Of a stretch of 64,000 nucleotides of DNA, positions 52,585 to 64,000 are shown one piece after another (the first letter of the stretch is position 1; each line of letters begins with the position of its first letter). The notes beneath the pieces were generated by a model. That model was not told where the DNA came from and made no database searches. It worked only from the letters and a program-made list of their open reading frames with translations. A program made the position numbers and the translations under genes. The stretch comes from Penicillus capitatus (Eukaryota > Chlorophyta): the NCBI GenBank assembly GCA_965649825.1, contig OZ287700.1, positions 434,001 through 498,000 on the forward strand, given 5' to 3'.

Positions 52585-54204
52585 TTAAAGATTTTTTCCA
52601 GCCCCCCGAAATAAAACAGCTTCCAAAACAGGTCGAAAGATGAGGCCCTCTTGAGCTAATCCCGAATGGGAACCTACACAAAAAGCAACATAAGAAGAGA
52701 TTAAGAAAAGAGAGTGACTTACACATTCCCCGGAGAGGAAGAAGAGGCGCTCCGGGATGGCGCTGTGAGACACGGGCACACACTCGCCAGACATGAAGTA
52801 TGGACGGGGAGGAATTCCGAGTGGGCCGACAGAGAAAATGAAGGGCCGTAGGGGGATGACTGGGGGGCTGGTGAGAGAGAAAAGGGAGGTGCGTTTCGGA
52901 AAGGCCGGAGGATGGTAGGGAAGGGAGTACAGCAAAGGACGGGGCGGGATGAGGGGTGGAGGTGTTGCGGGGATGCAAAAGACACGGGGACGAGGTGGAA
53001 AGAGAGGAGAAGGCTGGATGTTTTGCAGGGAAGGAGGCGAAAGTGAGGGCTGGGGAGGTGAGGGGGTCCACTGCATTGTCGGAAAGGATGGAGGACACGA
53101 CGGAGGCTGGGACGGTGGAGCTGAGAAATGCGGCTGGGGCGGTGAAGCAGTCCACTGCATGGTCGGCGAGGATGGAGCGGACGACAGATGCTGAGACGTT
53201 GGATCAGAGGAAGGAGGCTGGGAGGACGCTGGCTGGAACGGTGGAGGCTGAGAGCACGGCTGCTGGCTGGGTGGCTGCGATGCAATGGGCGGGGGACATG
53301 GCTGCGGCGAGGACGAAGGCGGATTGCACGGAACGGGTTGTTGTTGTGCCTACGAAAGACAAACCTGTTACGTGATCCTGGATGGAAAGAGGTTTGCTTA
53401 CCTCTCCGCCCCCGTTGCCTGTGGCAGACTGGCCCTCTTGGGCCAGTCGTTCTCTCCTCTCTTGAGAGGAGAGAACTCTCGCGCGCCGTGCCTGCCGAGG
53501 CTGTTCGGTTTGGCCCCTATTGGGGCCAAATCGAACAGGAGGGGCCTGCTGCTGTAGCAGCTCGGTGCCCCTCTGAGCAGTTGTCTGGGCCTTTAAGACC
53601 CAGAACAACCGCTCACGCTCGGCCTCCTCCATGTTTCGGAAAGCCCTGGGTGGCCGATTGCCCAGGACTTCCTGCAGCGTTACCTGTGCAAATCTAGGAG
53701 AACACACAGAAGAGTCAGCTACAGAGCAGCATAAAGACCAGCGCCAGACAAGACAGTTAAAAGATGCTAAAGACAAAAAACAAGAAAAAGGAGATGCGTC
53801 CAGGAAAGCAGGACGACAGTTGCGTTCCCGGGAGAACGCAAGCGCGAACGAAAGAGTCACAGCCGGACGCATGCATGTGCATGCAAAATCGTCCACGCTG
53901 CAGACGCAACAAGCTCCGTGGCGCGTAGAGTGTCGTCGCATGGCTGCAGGACTTACGGCTTTCCCGGATAGCCGTAGTCGTCCTCGGTCATCATGTGAGC
54001 GTCCGCCATCTCGTCGCCAGTAGCTCGCAGCAAAGAAGAACTCGGAAACTCGAGTGCGAAGGGGTCAGCGACGGGACCTTTATAGGCCGCCTCGGTTGCT
54101 GTCCCGCGGACGGCGAGCGGAGGATCGGAACAGTGACAGTTTGGCGGCGCCTGCATGCGCCGTCGGACAGAGAAGCGGCCGCCATAGGGCCAGAAAGTGA
54201 GCAT
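52585..54204 (-). CDS. Proline-rich protein of unknown function (four exons)
   Basis: A consistent four-exon frame: exon 1 from MLTFWPYGG to DDYGYPGKA, intron GTAAGTCCTG...TTTGCACAG; exon 2 VTLQEVLGNRPPRAFRNMEE...ATGNGGGE, intron GTAAGCAAAC...TTTCGTAG; exon 3, about 210 residues very rich in Pro, Ser and Gln with a repeated PTMQW motif and SPPQP, intron GTGTAAGTC...TTTGTGTAG; exon 4 ending FRGAGKNL. Phases agree at each join. I recognise no domain. Exon 2 is helical and charged (MEEAERERLFWVLKAQ) and contains the hairpin run listed separately. It might be a gag-like or transposon-borne gene, given its surroundings, but nothing proves that. Confidence 0.55.
53427..53614. repeat. Run of back-to-back perfect hairpins inside exon 2
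   Basis: Successive inverted repeats abut one another: 53,427-53,448 (GACTGGCCC/GGGCCAGTC); 53,449-53,476 (13-bp stem GTTCTCTCCTCTC/GAGAGGAGAGAAC); a weak one at 53,478-53,499; 53,501-53,538 (17-bp stem CTGTTCGGTTTGGCCCC, loop TATT); 53,539-53,573 (GAGGGGC/GCCCCTC with inner GCTGCT/AGCAGC); 53,575-53,614 (GAGCAGTTGT...ACAACCGCTC). Their sequences are unrelated to one another. The frame stays open through all of them. Confidence 0.9.
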
Positions 54205-56620
54205 CTTGTCGTCGGGGCGCGCGACGCGAACGGGAGAGCGTTTGTGGAAGCTCGGAAGAGTGCTTTACAGGCGAAGTGTTTTACAGAATTCCCGCTGTGC
54301 TGTTCTCTAAGTGTAACCTGAGACGCTTCTTCTGCAGCCGTTGCAACGCGACCTCAGAACGACGAACCGTTCGAGCCAGCTCGGCGCTGCCCGGGCAGAA
54401 CGAAGAGGCAGGCGTTCTCTCTGGCAAAAGCGGCAAGGACTCTGCGTCGAGGCGGCCGCCTGTTTCGGACGCCTTCGTCGCTCGCCCCGTCGGTAGGCTG
54501 TTCTGCGACGGTGTAACGCGAACCGGTTGCAGGAGTTGTCCATGGCGCTAACTCCCTCGAACATGGAAGGCGGCACAGAACGGTCGACCTTCTGCGACAA
54601 CCAGACGGCCCTGAAACCGCGGTTTCAGTTCGCGTTCGCGCACTGTGCCGGTGTTTCGGAACTCGCCGTTCGCTCAGGCCAGTGAAAGTCGGTCGCGTTT
54701 CACGTAGCAGTGGATAACTGACGCTCTGTCTGCGAAGACATTGACGACTTGCCTTCGCTCAAAACCGCGGAGGAGGAGCGGAGTATAGGAGTTCGCGCGA
54801 CGAGAGAACCGGGCCTTTCTACGGTGCTACGGCAAGGCAAGAGCGTCGAATACAAGCCGAACGACCGCGTGAACGATCCCGATCAGCCGAAGACTACAGC
54901 TGGAGCGGCCTGATGTCTTTCTTCGGCCGAAAGGAAGTGTACGGCAACGCCAGAGAGGACGCATGAAGTGTGTTGTCGTCGGCAGTCGGCGTTGCAGTTC
55001 TCGGAGAGGCGGCCGTCGTGAGATGGCACTTCGCAGCGGGTCAATGATCTTCGACGAAGGCTTTCTGTGGAGTCTCTACCCCTTGTACCAGGACGAAGCT
55101 CTGTCTCGGGAGAAACCAACGGACGCTCAGGTCCACCCCATCGAAATCCGCTGACCCCTGCAGGTGCACACCGCCGACCAGAGGCACTGGTTGTGGTCTG
55201 CTTTCCGCTGATGCGTCGATTGATGTTGGCAACGAAACTCGCGGAGGAACACTCTCCGGCGTTCTCACACGTCCTTTCCGGTTGCGGACGCTATCGTCTT
55301 GACGAGTGAGGATGCGTCGTCAGGCGACGAACACCGCTGTCGCCAGAGGCGCGTTTCTCAGCAAGCACGGCGACTGTAGGCTGGATTCGATGCAGGTCGC
55401 GGCAGAGGGATTCTGGGCTCTTCGCCCTTATGTGATGGCATAGCGTTGTGTAATGTTGTGTTGTGTCTTTGCGGAACAGCGAAGGATTCTGTTAAAAAAC
55501 ACATCCATCCATGGCCATGAACGTGCAGCGCGGCTGGAAGAGAGCTCTGGCACATCTGGTAGCTTCTCTGACGGCGAGTCCCGACGTCGGTATCATATGG
55601 AAAGTCCGAGAAGAGAGAGCAACGATGGCGCGCACGACCATCTCGTGATTGGATTCTCGAAGGCAGCTGACGTGATCGCAGAGGCACACGACGTGTTTTA
55701 CCTGGACGCCCTGAGGAAGGACGAAGTCAATGAACCCCCAACAAGCGACGAGGACTCCGAAGCGTCGGAAGATTCGGTCTTCGACGCTCGATGTTCAGAG
55801 GAACATCTCAGTCCGGCGGCTTTCCTCGGACTGCATCAGGACTAAGGACAGCGGAGATAAGCGGCACGCCACGATGGCTCTGCCAACGAGCCCAGTCCTT
55901 TCCCTGTATTCTGCTCCGACGTCCCTGTTGGTCACCCGGCTGACCTAGAGGACGCGTCGCTCCGCATCCTCCTTCGCGTACAGCACATTCTCTGGAGGAA
56001 CTGGTGCGTGATTCGCCGGAGACAGCACGAGACGACGACGCAGCCGCGAGCGACGGAAGTCATTCGAAGGACTCCGCAGACGTCGATGATCTGTCGAAGA
56101 ACGACAGCGTCGAGAGGCGTCTCGGATGGTGGAGATCTCTGATGTCAGAAAACCCCGCCGTCAAAGGAGGGTGAACGAGAGTCGACCAAAGGCATCTGCT
56201 GTCATACACTGCCCCCTTCGATAACGCGTGTTACTAGATCCGTTTCGCTCTTGTCTCAGGGCAACAGGATCTGCAGACTGCAAGTACGTTTTTCGATGGG
56301 TTCTGGCCGGTCGTCGCTATCCGAGGTGTCGAGAGATCCTTGGGTCGCAGAAGCTGTGCTGACGATCCGCATGTCTCCCGACCCACGGGTGGTAGAGGAC
56401 GCATTCGATCTGGATTCTCCCTGGCTCCTGTACGGCAGCTGAACACGCATCGATCCATATCTGTCCGTCTCAGAGGCACGCGCCTTCGAGATCAGAACCT
56501 GCTCGCCTACATCGACTTTGGGTTCCCGAGGAATGCAGATGTCGACCCGACGGATCCTGTAATAAGTTCACAGGGGGAGTCTGATCTGCGCGTAGAATTG
56601 GAAGACACGTGATCACTCCA
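54205..56620 (+). other. Possible charged multi-exon gene, poorly supported
   Basis: Three plus-strand stretches have protein-like acidic composition but no family: CEDIDDLPSLKTAEEERSIG... ending at 54,912; the ORF 55,453-55,845 with PPTSDEDSEASEDSVFD; and an exon at 55,984-56,174 after an acceptor CGTACAG, reading EELVRDSPETARDDDAAASD...WWRSLMSENPAVKGG. A further stretch near 56,296-56,440 reads VAEAVLTIRMSPDPRVVEDA. They could be exons of one gene, yet I cannot join them with consistent phases. Confidence 0.3.
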
Positions 56621-56919
56621 ATTGCCCACACGCCAATCTCACCTCGCAGCCGGTACTAATTCCTGTGTGCTGCCACCACGTGCACCTTGTTTACAGGCCG
56701 AAAGCGGCACGGACCATTGAAAGGCGGCCTCTCTTCTATTTACCACCTCGAGGTGGTGACATGCTTCCGCTGCTGGGTGATCCACGGCGTGCACAAACGA
56801 CGAACGCTCTGCAATACGGTGAGCGTCGAGATCGATGAGTATACGTCTGCAAAGTCAGCAGCGTTTTAATGCGTGTTCGTCACATGCGGTGTACCACGCC
56901 ATGCCACAAAGCGGGCACG

Positions 56920-57279
56920 CTATTCGCTCGTCTTGCTCTTCGGCTGAGGGCCCAGGGAAAGGGACCAGACGTAGAACAGAGACATCGCTCCGCAGAGGAT
57001 TGCGAACACCCCAGCTGGAAACACCTTCCTGTTTCTCTGGAAGCGTGAAGCCATGAACACGGTCAGCGCAACCGAGACCACCAGTGAGATGAATGTTCCC
57101 GTCTTCCACAGCTTCCCGGCACGGTAGTAGCGCAGACTGATATGCGCGAGAAGAAAGAGAACGGCACCAGAGCCGACACCGCCTTTGAGCGAGCCGGTGC
57201 TGCCCTTAGTCACGTAGCCGAACAATCCGCCCAGTGCCATCAGCACCGCGTAGGGATACGTGAAACAGAAGTCATACAT
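56920..57279 (-). CDS. TMEM14/FAX-family small membrane protein
   Basis: A 119-residue ORF starting MYDFCFTYPYAVLMALGGLF then GYVTKGSTGSLKGGVGSGAV, with four hydrophobic helices and GKLWKTGTFISLVVSVALTV then FMASRFQRNRKVFPAGVFAI. The Gly-rich helices with GY.k.GS..SL..G at the first turn and the R.....k..PAG block are the TMEM14 pattern. Family members include the plastid fatty-acid exporters (FAX) and the mitochondrial TMEM14C. Upstream the frame continues to 57,414 with a possible presequence, so an organelle-targeted longer form is possible. Confidence 0.85.
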   Translation of the reverse strand: MYDFCFTYPYAVLMALGGLFGYVTKGSTGSLKGGVGSGAVLFLLAHISLRYYRAGKLWKTGTFISLVVSVALTVFMASRFQRNRKVFPAGVFAILCGAMSLFYVWSLSLGPQPKSKTSE

Positions 57280-58819
57280 CCTTTGGCACTTGGACACCGA
57301 ATACACACTGCCTTCCTTTAATGGCGCATGTCTCAAGATTGAACCGATCGTCGAGGTTGTCGTCGGGCAGGAATGTCGGTACACCCTCGAGACTCCGTCG
57401 AAGGGTCGCCCCAATCAGACGTTCGATGCGAGTTCTCCGACTGTCCCCGAACGGCAATCGGGAGAGAAGCAAACGGGGAATGCTGTTGCCGACACCGATA
57501 CGCTGCACTCATTAACGAAGAAGACGGGGGACTGCTTATTCCGAGGCGTTTCGTCATTGACCTCCGCTTTCGGAGTGGAGACTGGCACCATCTTGCGCAG
57601 CGGCGACCTTGGAAATCTCGTGCCGTGTGCCATGATGCGGTTCGCGAACAGGGGCACCTGCCTGCGTCGGCAGCCTGATTTGGGTTCGTGATCTGGTCGA
57701 CCAGATCATCCGCCGTCCATGTCCGGTGCCGCATCGACCCGGTCCAACTGTCAGAATCTCCGTGCGCGCGTCTTAGAGTTCAGCGAGGAGTCGAGCACGA
57801 ATGAGTCTAAGGATCGCCTCAATGCTACTGCTGAAGTTACACGGTTGCACTCGGTCAGCATCTCAGCTGTCCGCGTTCATCAAAGCGGGAAGAGGTTCAG
57901 GCGAATGCGTTACCGCGAATGCTCTCCGTCAAACGATTTCTTAGTTGATGCGACCGTCTCTCTTTGCGTGTCGTTTTACGCCTCGTTCCGACGATCTTGT
58001 CGAAATCGAAGAACGCGCGCGGACACACATCGACCTCGCTGTCGTGTCAGGAAAAGCTAAACGCCGAGCGATTTCCCAGGCCTCGTAAGAGAGGTCCGTC
58101 GAACGCGAGCAACGCGGACAGGCGAAAGGCGGATCTTCCAGATCAGGGGACGTTTTAAACGTGGGGCAGCAGATGTCGTTAGATGCACCGACTGTTTAAC
58201 CATCCGGCAGTCGACGCCAACTGAGCCGTCGAACAGGCTTTCCTGGAGGCTCGGCGCTCGATGGCTGCTCTCGACTGTGTCCTCTCCAGAGTTCGCACTG
58301 TTCTTGCCTCTGTGCGTCTCTTGTCAAAGTTTTTTTGCGTTCCTCTGTTGCGCTTTGCTTGAACTGCGTAGCCGCCAAGGCGATGGATCGAAAAAGGCAC
58401 ACTTAGTGATGCCGATGCGCATACTCTTCTTTGTTCTGGACATCAACACGAACTGTAATGCACCCCGATCACGGTGGAAGGAGTCCACGCTGAATCACGG
58501 ACGATGCACAGCGGTGCAGACAGTTTCGCCGAAAGATCGTTCTTTTGGCGCTCCTCTCTTCGGTGTCGTTGCCGGTTGTCGACGACAAGCAGCGACTCTG
58601 TTTTGCCACGGGCGAACGTGCCGTCACCCTTACTGAGCGACATCCGAACTGCGATGTTTCGAATCGATTGACGAGCCAAAGAGGTGAGGTGTGACCGCTT
58701 TAGGGTTTAGCATATCAACGGGAACCTCGTCTATCACTATCCCGTCGCCACAGACGCCACAAATCTATACTAATACTAATCTGCTTACACGCTTCCGACA
58801 TCTCGGGCTCTACACAGAC
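57280..58819. other. Spacer before the second duplicate, no gene supported
   Basis: Several overlapping ORFs on both strands (for example at 57,415-57,657 minus and 57,373-57,678 plus) have unremarkable composition and no motif. I make no gene call here. Confidence 0.35.
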
Positions 58820-61800
58820 ACCCGACCCTCAAGTGCAAGCCCCTCGGACAGAAGACTATGCATTGTTGTTTTCGCAGACAGGCTGCATGCGACACATGAC
58901 GAGCCGAGCCACCGTCCTCCTTGTCTATCGGCGGGACAAGATTCACCGAAGAGATCTGTAAATCTCAGTTGCCTTAGGCCAATAGATGGCGGACGTGGTT
59001 GACGACGGAATGCGTCCTGGAACACCTTTCGCAAGAGTTTAACAGGCGTCGGAGATTTAGCGTCGCGACACAAATCATAGCTCGCGTAACGTAATGGAAG
59101 TGAGGATAGACTGCTTGACCAATTTTTGTAATCGTCACTCTTCTATACAGTGTGGCATCAAATGAGAAAAGTGTCAGAACAGTGGTTGGAGAGAATTCGT
59201 AAACGGTCACTCTTTTGAACAGTGTGACATTTCATTTAAAAAGTTATAGAACGGTGTTTAAGAAATCCTGTGAATTGTCACTGTTTTATACAGTGTGATG
59301 TTGCGACGTCCAGTGAAAAGTGTGACATCTCAAGAAGAAGTGTTATGATGGTGGTGCACGGAAGAAAAGATGCCCACCCCGCCACAGAGTCTGCATGCAA
59401 AGAATGAGTGAGAAACTGTGACTTTGCCATAGAAACACTTACGGTCGGCGAGCGGCGCCTCGCAGTGCGGCGCGGGCGGTCACCCCGAACAAGCACTGGC
59501 TCCGATTCCAGTCAGGGTGCGCGAGGAGAACGAGATGCAACCGATGATCGACTACTGGGAGGCAGGTCGTGCGGCCCTCGATGCGGCGACGCGTGGCGCG
59601 GACATGCAAGAAAGAGGTCCATGACATGAAAGGAGGAAAAGGGGGACCCGAGAAGAACACAGGCACAACAGGGAAACATCAAAGAAAGCAAACGAACACA
59701 TGCAGGTGAGAAAACAGACAGAGAAAAGGAAAACAACTGTTAAGAGCAAGAAACGCAGGGGAAACAGGCAAACAGGCAGCGAGGAGAGCACACGAGAGGA
59801 AGAGATGAAAAAACGGACAGGGGGAGACACAAGAGACACCCGGGAGGGAGGAAAGAGGAAGAAAATTCGGTCCCGGGTGTCTGAGAGCTGCACGTTACCT
59901 CCGTTCATCTACAGTGTACACCCGCCTGCCCCATGTGCGCGACCCCGAAAGGCGGGCAGGTCGCCAAGGCCCTACCCGCTGGTGCCGCGAAAGGGGTCGA
60001 CGCCGCTGCCTCGGGGTGGGAGGCGGATGCAGTTGGCTGGTGGACGGTTTCAGGTTCTCTGGGGTCTGGATGTTGATTCGGATGCGCTCCACGCTCCAAG
60101 GTCCATCCGACCTGCAGCCTGTCTCAGAGTCTGGATTCTCTGAGTTCTTGAGTTCTCGGCAGCTCTGCCCTCTCCAGTCCATCATTCTGCTCTTGCTCTC
60201 CATCTTCTTCCAGCTCTCTCTCCGGAACTAGTTTGTCTAAGTCCTTTTGCACCACAGTCACGCGTTTTCACTCCTTTTGCTCTTTTCTGTTAATCACATG
60301 TATAAGCAAGAACAGAGATGGATGGTCTTACTGTTGATTCGTGGATTTAGCAATAGGTGGTCTCCTGGCGGTGTGGAAGACAAAAGTAGAAACTGAGACT
60401 TTGTTGACTGGCCAACGCTCCACGGCAACACTGAGAAATCAGCTGACAAACTCAGGCAGGTTTCCAGGCTTTGTCTGTTTTATCCTCAGTGACCACCCGA
60501 TTTCATGCTTTCAGTTTGCGTTCGTTCGAGGAAGAATGACTGCGTCTGTGAATGACTGGAGTCCCTACAACTAGCTTTTTCTCCAGCCACGTGCTTGGAC
60601 GCATCTTTCCAGCAGAGAATGCTTCGTCTTGTCTCTGGACTGCAACATCGTTTAGAGAGGAGAGAGTGCAGAGGATGGGCTAACCTTCAATTGCATTCTT
60701 CAAATGGGTGCTGATGATCTCTGGGGCAGCCTGAAATCCGACTGCTTGCATCGGGTTCAGTCCAGGACTGCCTCCGTTGACAGCTCTCTTTAGGAGCTCG
60801 CGTCCCTTCCAGTGGTGTTGGTGGCCAAGGATGGAGTTCTGCCCCCTCAGATCGCAGTCCAACAAAGTACACACTGACGCCTGACAGAGAGAACCCTGAC
60901 TCAATTTGGACACATCACTTCTCTTCAGTAGATAGTAATGCGTCAGCCTTCAGCACATCCGTCAATTGCCTGGCAGAAAATGATCAGACGCACTCTAAGA
61001 CTCTATAAATGGCCTGCCTCATTAGGGGTGAGTGAGTCTTTACCGTGAGGACGATGTGGACAGATCCGTCCTGTAGATTCTGTCGATATGTGTTTGTGGT
61101 CACACTGATGCGAAGCTCCACGAGCCCCAGAGGGCCACCGTGTCAGATCACTTTTCTTCGATGGTCATGGACCCCTTGTTTTGTCTTGAAAAGTCGGGCC
61201 CTCTCCTTAACAGCATCCTTATCTTCATTGGGCCTAGAGACTAAACATCATTTAATCACGGGACTTCTTTCGGTGATCTCACTTATCAGGTGGAGAATTG
61301 TTGTTATTCCATCAAAGTCTCTCGACATATACCTTTCTGACATGCAAAAAAGAACAGTATGCCAGCCAAGACATTGGATCCTCGTCAGGCATGGCATCTC
61401 CAGACTGATGGCAAACTTTCTCTCTCGCAGCAGCGATTGCTCCCAAAGGCCATAGTCTCTGCTGGATGCTTAATGCGCGCGATGATGAAGAGACTGTGCT
61501 CCTTGTCCGCAGATGGATGCCTCGACACATGATGTTAACTAGACTTCTGACACTCCAGAGAGATCAACCACTCTGTCTTGGCAGATTTCGGACAGATTGG
61601 TCGTTGTCATTCTCCCAGAATGTCGAGTGAGAATCACTCGGAAAGACTTCTTTCGACGTGTTCTCTAAATTCTGAAGAAGCATGACATCTTCAAACTGAC
61701 AAAAGGCTTATTCTTGCACACACCACCCTCGACGACGAACCGCTTCCTTTGTCATATGATCCATGTCATCCTTCGTTGCTGTAACTGTCGGCTTGTTTTC

Positions 61801-63960
61801 CTTTTGGTTGATGCTTTTGTGCGCCAGCTGGATTTGAAGATCCCGCGAAATCAACTGCACCCATGTTCATCTTAAGCAGGAGGGTCTTTGATTTTTGTTT
61901 TCCGGCAGGAACCAGGATATCTTAGACCAGACTTGTCCACGAGTGCTTTTCAAACTCTTCCGAAGAGAGCTTTCATCTCAGACAATCGACGGGCTTCTGC
62001 AAGATGTCACATCTTCAAGCCAGAGAAGAGCTCCTTGTTGCAGAGATCTGTCCGGAAGATGATCCAGTTCCTCTGCCGAGTGTTCAGTGCCCGTGATGTC
62101 AAAGAACGGCGATCGTTGACTCAGGATGGATGCCTCCACACGTGATACCGGATTCCAGGAGTGCGGACGAGATCGACTGCATCAGCTGGGCTCTTCTTGA
62201 GCAGATGACTTCTGTTCTTAAAAAGATCGAGGATGCCTTAGGTCAGACTTCTCAGAAGATGCACTCCAGATTCCTTCGGCGCACTTTCAACACGAGGCAG
62301 CAAACCAGATTCTTCTCATGTGCAGAGCCTTCAAATTGACAAGGGGCTCCCTTTCTTGATGGCTCCATCGCTTTTGTAAGCGATCGATCCAGGTTCTCTA
62401 TCGAATTTTGAGACTCCAGGTGGGTGAAAACACTCCACTTGCCTATATGCATGCAACGACGTTTCCAAGCATCAAAATGGATCCAAAAACATCAGCGAAA
62501 AACTACTCCAGCCTCGTTCGGGAAGATCAATCTTGTTTCTGTGGACGATCGCATGTAAAGATGAGGTTGGTATCCAGTTGTCCTGTGCTCATTGATGCAT
62601 GATCCTCTACTTCGTCAGCTGCTTCTCCTCGACATGTTTTTTCTTCATCTCTGGCATGAACACTAGCCGGATCCTTGTCGGAGCATTCATTTCCTGTATT
62701 GTCTAGATCACAACACGCTAGAAGAACATGACAGGCCTTACGGTAGAGGATTCAATAAATGACTGTCCATGTCGGTTGTCTGGCAGCAAAGTATGCTTCA
62801 AAAGAGAGTCCACACTCGAAAGACCATCTCTCTTCATCAACATTGAATCATGGGTCTCTCCACTTCTCTGGTCAGCATGTGTAGTGTAGTCCGTGCATTC
62901 CCTAGCCACAGTCAATGCTCTCGGCCGATGTGATACGACCGCTGCCCATTGGTTGACAACAAGAACGGGTCCAGACTCCGACGACCATCATAAAACGGTC
63001 CATCGCCTTTGATTGGATGAAGTCGATGCAAAACTGGTTGCTTCTGATGACCGCTATAGAAGGACAGAAGAGTCAGGGATCTGAACAATAAACAAGAGTG
63101 ACTCACTTTCTTCGTGTCACCGAAGGATCCATCCAAACAGCAGTTCTTCAGCACAGTTTCAAGGCGACATGCCACAGGCTTTGTCGCACAAAGGGAAACA
63201 ATTTGAAGGGTAGATCCAGGAAAGGAAGTGATTTCTTGCAGCAGCACATGCGAAGCGGCATGTGGCCAGCCTTTAGCAGATGACAGCGAATCGGTCCATG
63301 CAGAGTGACATGCAGCCAGCCTCCAGCAGCAAATAACAGAAAATAGGACGAGGATGGCCTCCGGGCAGTAAAACAGCAAAAACAAAGGACCATGACAGCC
63401 CTCCATTCACAGTAAATAACATAAAATCGGTTCGGGCAAAGTGACAAGTAGCCAACCTCCAGCAGCAAATAATAAAAAGGACGACAGCCTCCAGCAACAG
63501 CATACAGCCTGACAGCCTCCAAGCAGCAAGTCAGAGAGTAGAACAACGAGGGCCTCCGGGTACAAAACCAAATGACCATGACAGCCTCCAGCCACAGCAA
63601 AGTAACAGGTAAGACCATACAGCCTCCATCAGTAAGTGATAGCAAATCGGACCGTGAGAGCCTCCATGCATCATAAAAAGGCAGACAGAAAGTAGGGCGA
63701 CAGACACCAGCCAAGGTACACAACAAAGCAGACAATAGGACGACCAGCGCCTTCGGGCAGCAAAAGAGCAAACCAAACGATCATGACAGCCTCCGGCAAA
63801 TCAGAACATGGCAGCCACCATCACAGTAAAACAGCAAGTAGGACATTAGTGCTTTCATGAGTAAATAGGCAGCAAGTCGGACAGTGAGAGCCTCCATGTG
63901 CCAGAAAATAGCAAAATAGCAAGACCATGAGTGTCTCCATCCACAGGAAAACAGCAAAGA
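58820..63960. repeat. Long dispersed duplicate, copy 2
   Basis: Second copy of the segment at 43,680-48,010, same orientation, offset about 15,150 bases at first and about 15,750 after an extra block near 61,500-62,200. The near-identical core is 59,340-60,190; the rest is clearly diverged. It ends in an AGCCTCCA array (63,240-63,960) that runs to the window edge, so the right end is probably not seen. Confidence 0.7.
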
Positions 63961-64000
63961 AACCCGCTAGTCCTCATACCCAAAACAATGATAAACGAGC

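Noticed and set aside
1-64000. CRISPR arrays, tRNA and rRNA genes
   Set aside because: No regularly spaced direct repeats with unique spacers, no tRNA-like cloverleaf with a good B box, and no rRNA-like blocks were noticed by eye; a tRNAscan run would be the proper test.

Overview
Kind of organism. This is nuclear DNA from a eukaryote, almost certainly a unicellular alga. Most genes are split by short introns of about 45 to 75 bases with GT/GC...AG borders. One gene is a plant-type lycopene cyclase, and another resembles a conserved plastid membrane protein. The rest is general eukaryotic housekeeping: FEN1, SF3A3, uL13, PEX12, ESF1, EndoG, a GDP-mannose pyrophosphorylase and an H3K36-type SET protein. 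I cannot place the lineage more exactly.

Layout. Bases 1-27,560 are a very compact gene block in which neighbours are often 6 to 60 bases apart. In order: FEN1 (cut by the left edge, -), lycopene cyclase (+), GNA1 (-), PEX12 (+), a plastid-type membrane protein (-), an aquaglyceroporin with a giant loop (-), a short-chain dehydrogenase (-), a secreted VWA-like protein (+), an unknown protein (+), an EF-hand protein (-), endonuclease G (+), a BTB protein (-), a TSTD2/TrhO-like rhodanese (-), a PAPS transporter-like protein (+), a three-KH RNA-binding protein (-), an ABC1/ADCK kinase (-), VTC1-like (+), SF3A3 (-), uL13 (-) and a prolyl 4-hydroxylase with a ShKT tail (+).

Bases 27,560-34,216 are an accessory island without recognisable protein genes. 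It holds four hammerhead ribozymes, two on each strand. They are arranged so that each same-strand pair brackets a segment: 2.79 kb on the + strand, with a 347-base unit nested inside it on the - strand. The island also has TATA promoters, a 300-bp tandem duplication and a 28/35/45-bp minisatellite.

Bases 34,217-43,118 are a second compact block: ESF1 (+), an AWS-SET-postSET methyltransferase (-), fumarylacetoacetase (+), GDP-mannose pyrophosphorylase (-), a secretory-pathway C2H2 zinc-finger membrane protein (+) and a CAMK/SnRK-like kinase (+).

Bases 43,680-64,000 are a second accessory region. A 4-5 kb unit occurs twice (from 43,680 and from 58,820) with very uneven divergence. Between the copies lie a Crypton-type tyrosine recombinase gene flanked by arrays of the same degenerate repeat and by GTGGTAC-bearing inverted sequences, a proline-rich gene whose second exon carries a run of back-to-back perfect hairpins, poorly supported charged ORFs, and a TMEM14/FAX-like gene.

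How the genes work together. There are no operons. Themes that recur are carotenoid synthesis, nucleotide-sugar and sulfate-donor supply for glycans (GNA1, GMPPB, PAPS transporter), peroxisome import (PEX12), polyphosphate/vacuole (VTC1), tyrosine breakdown (FAH), and splicing, ribosome and RNA biology (SF3A3, uL13, ESF1, KH protein). Many introns share an acceptor ending TGACAG, often TGATGTGACAG, which is a genome-level signature worth testing.
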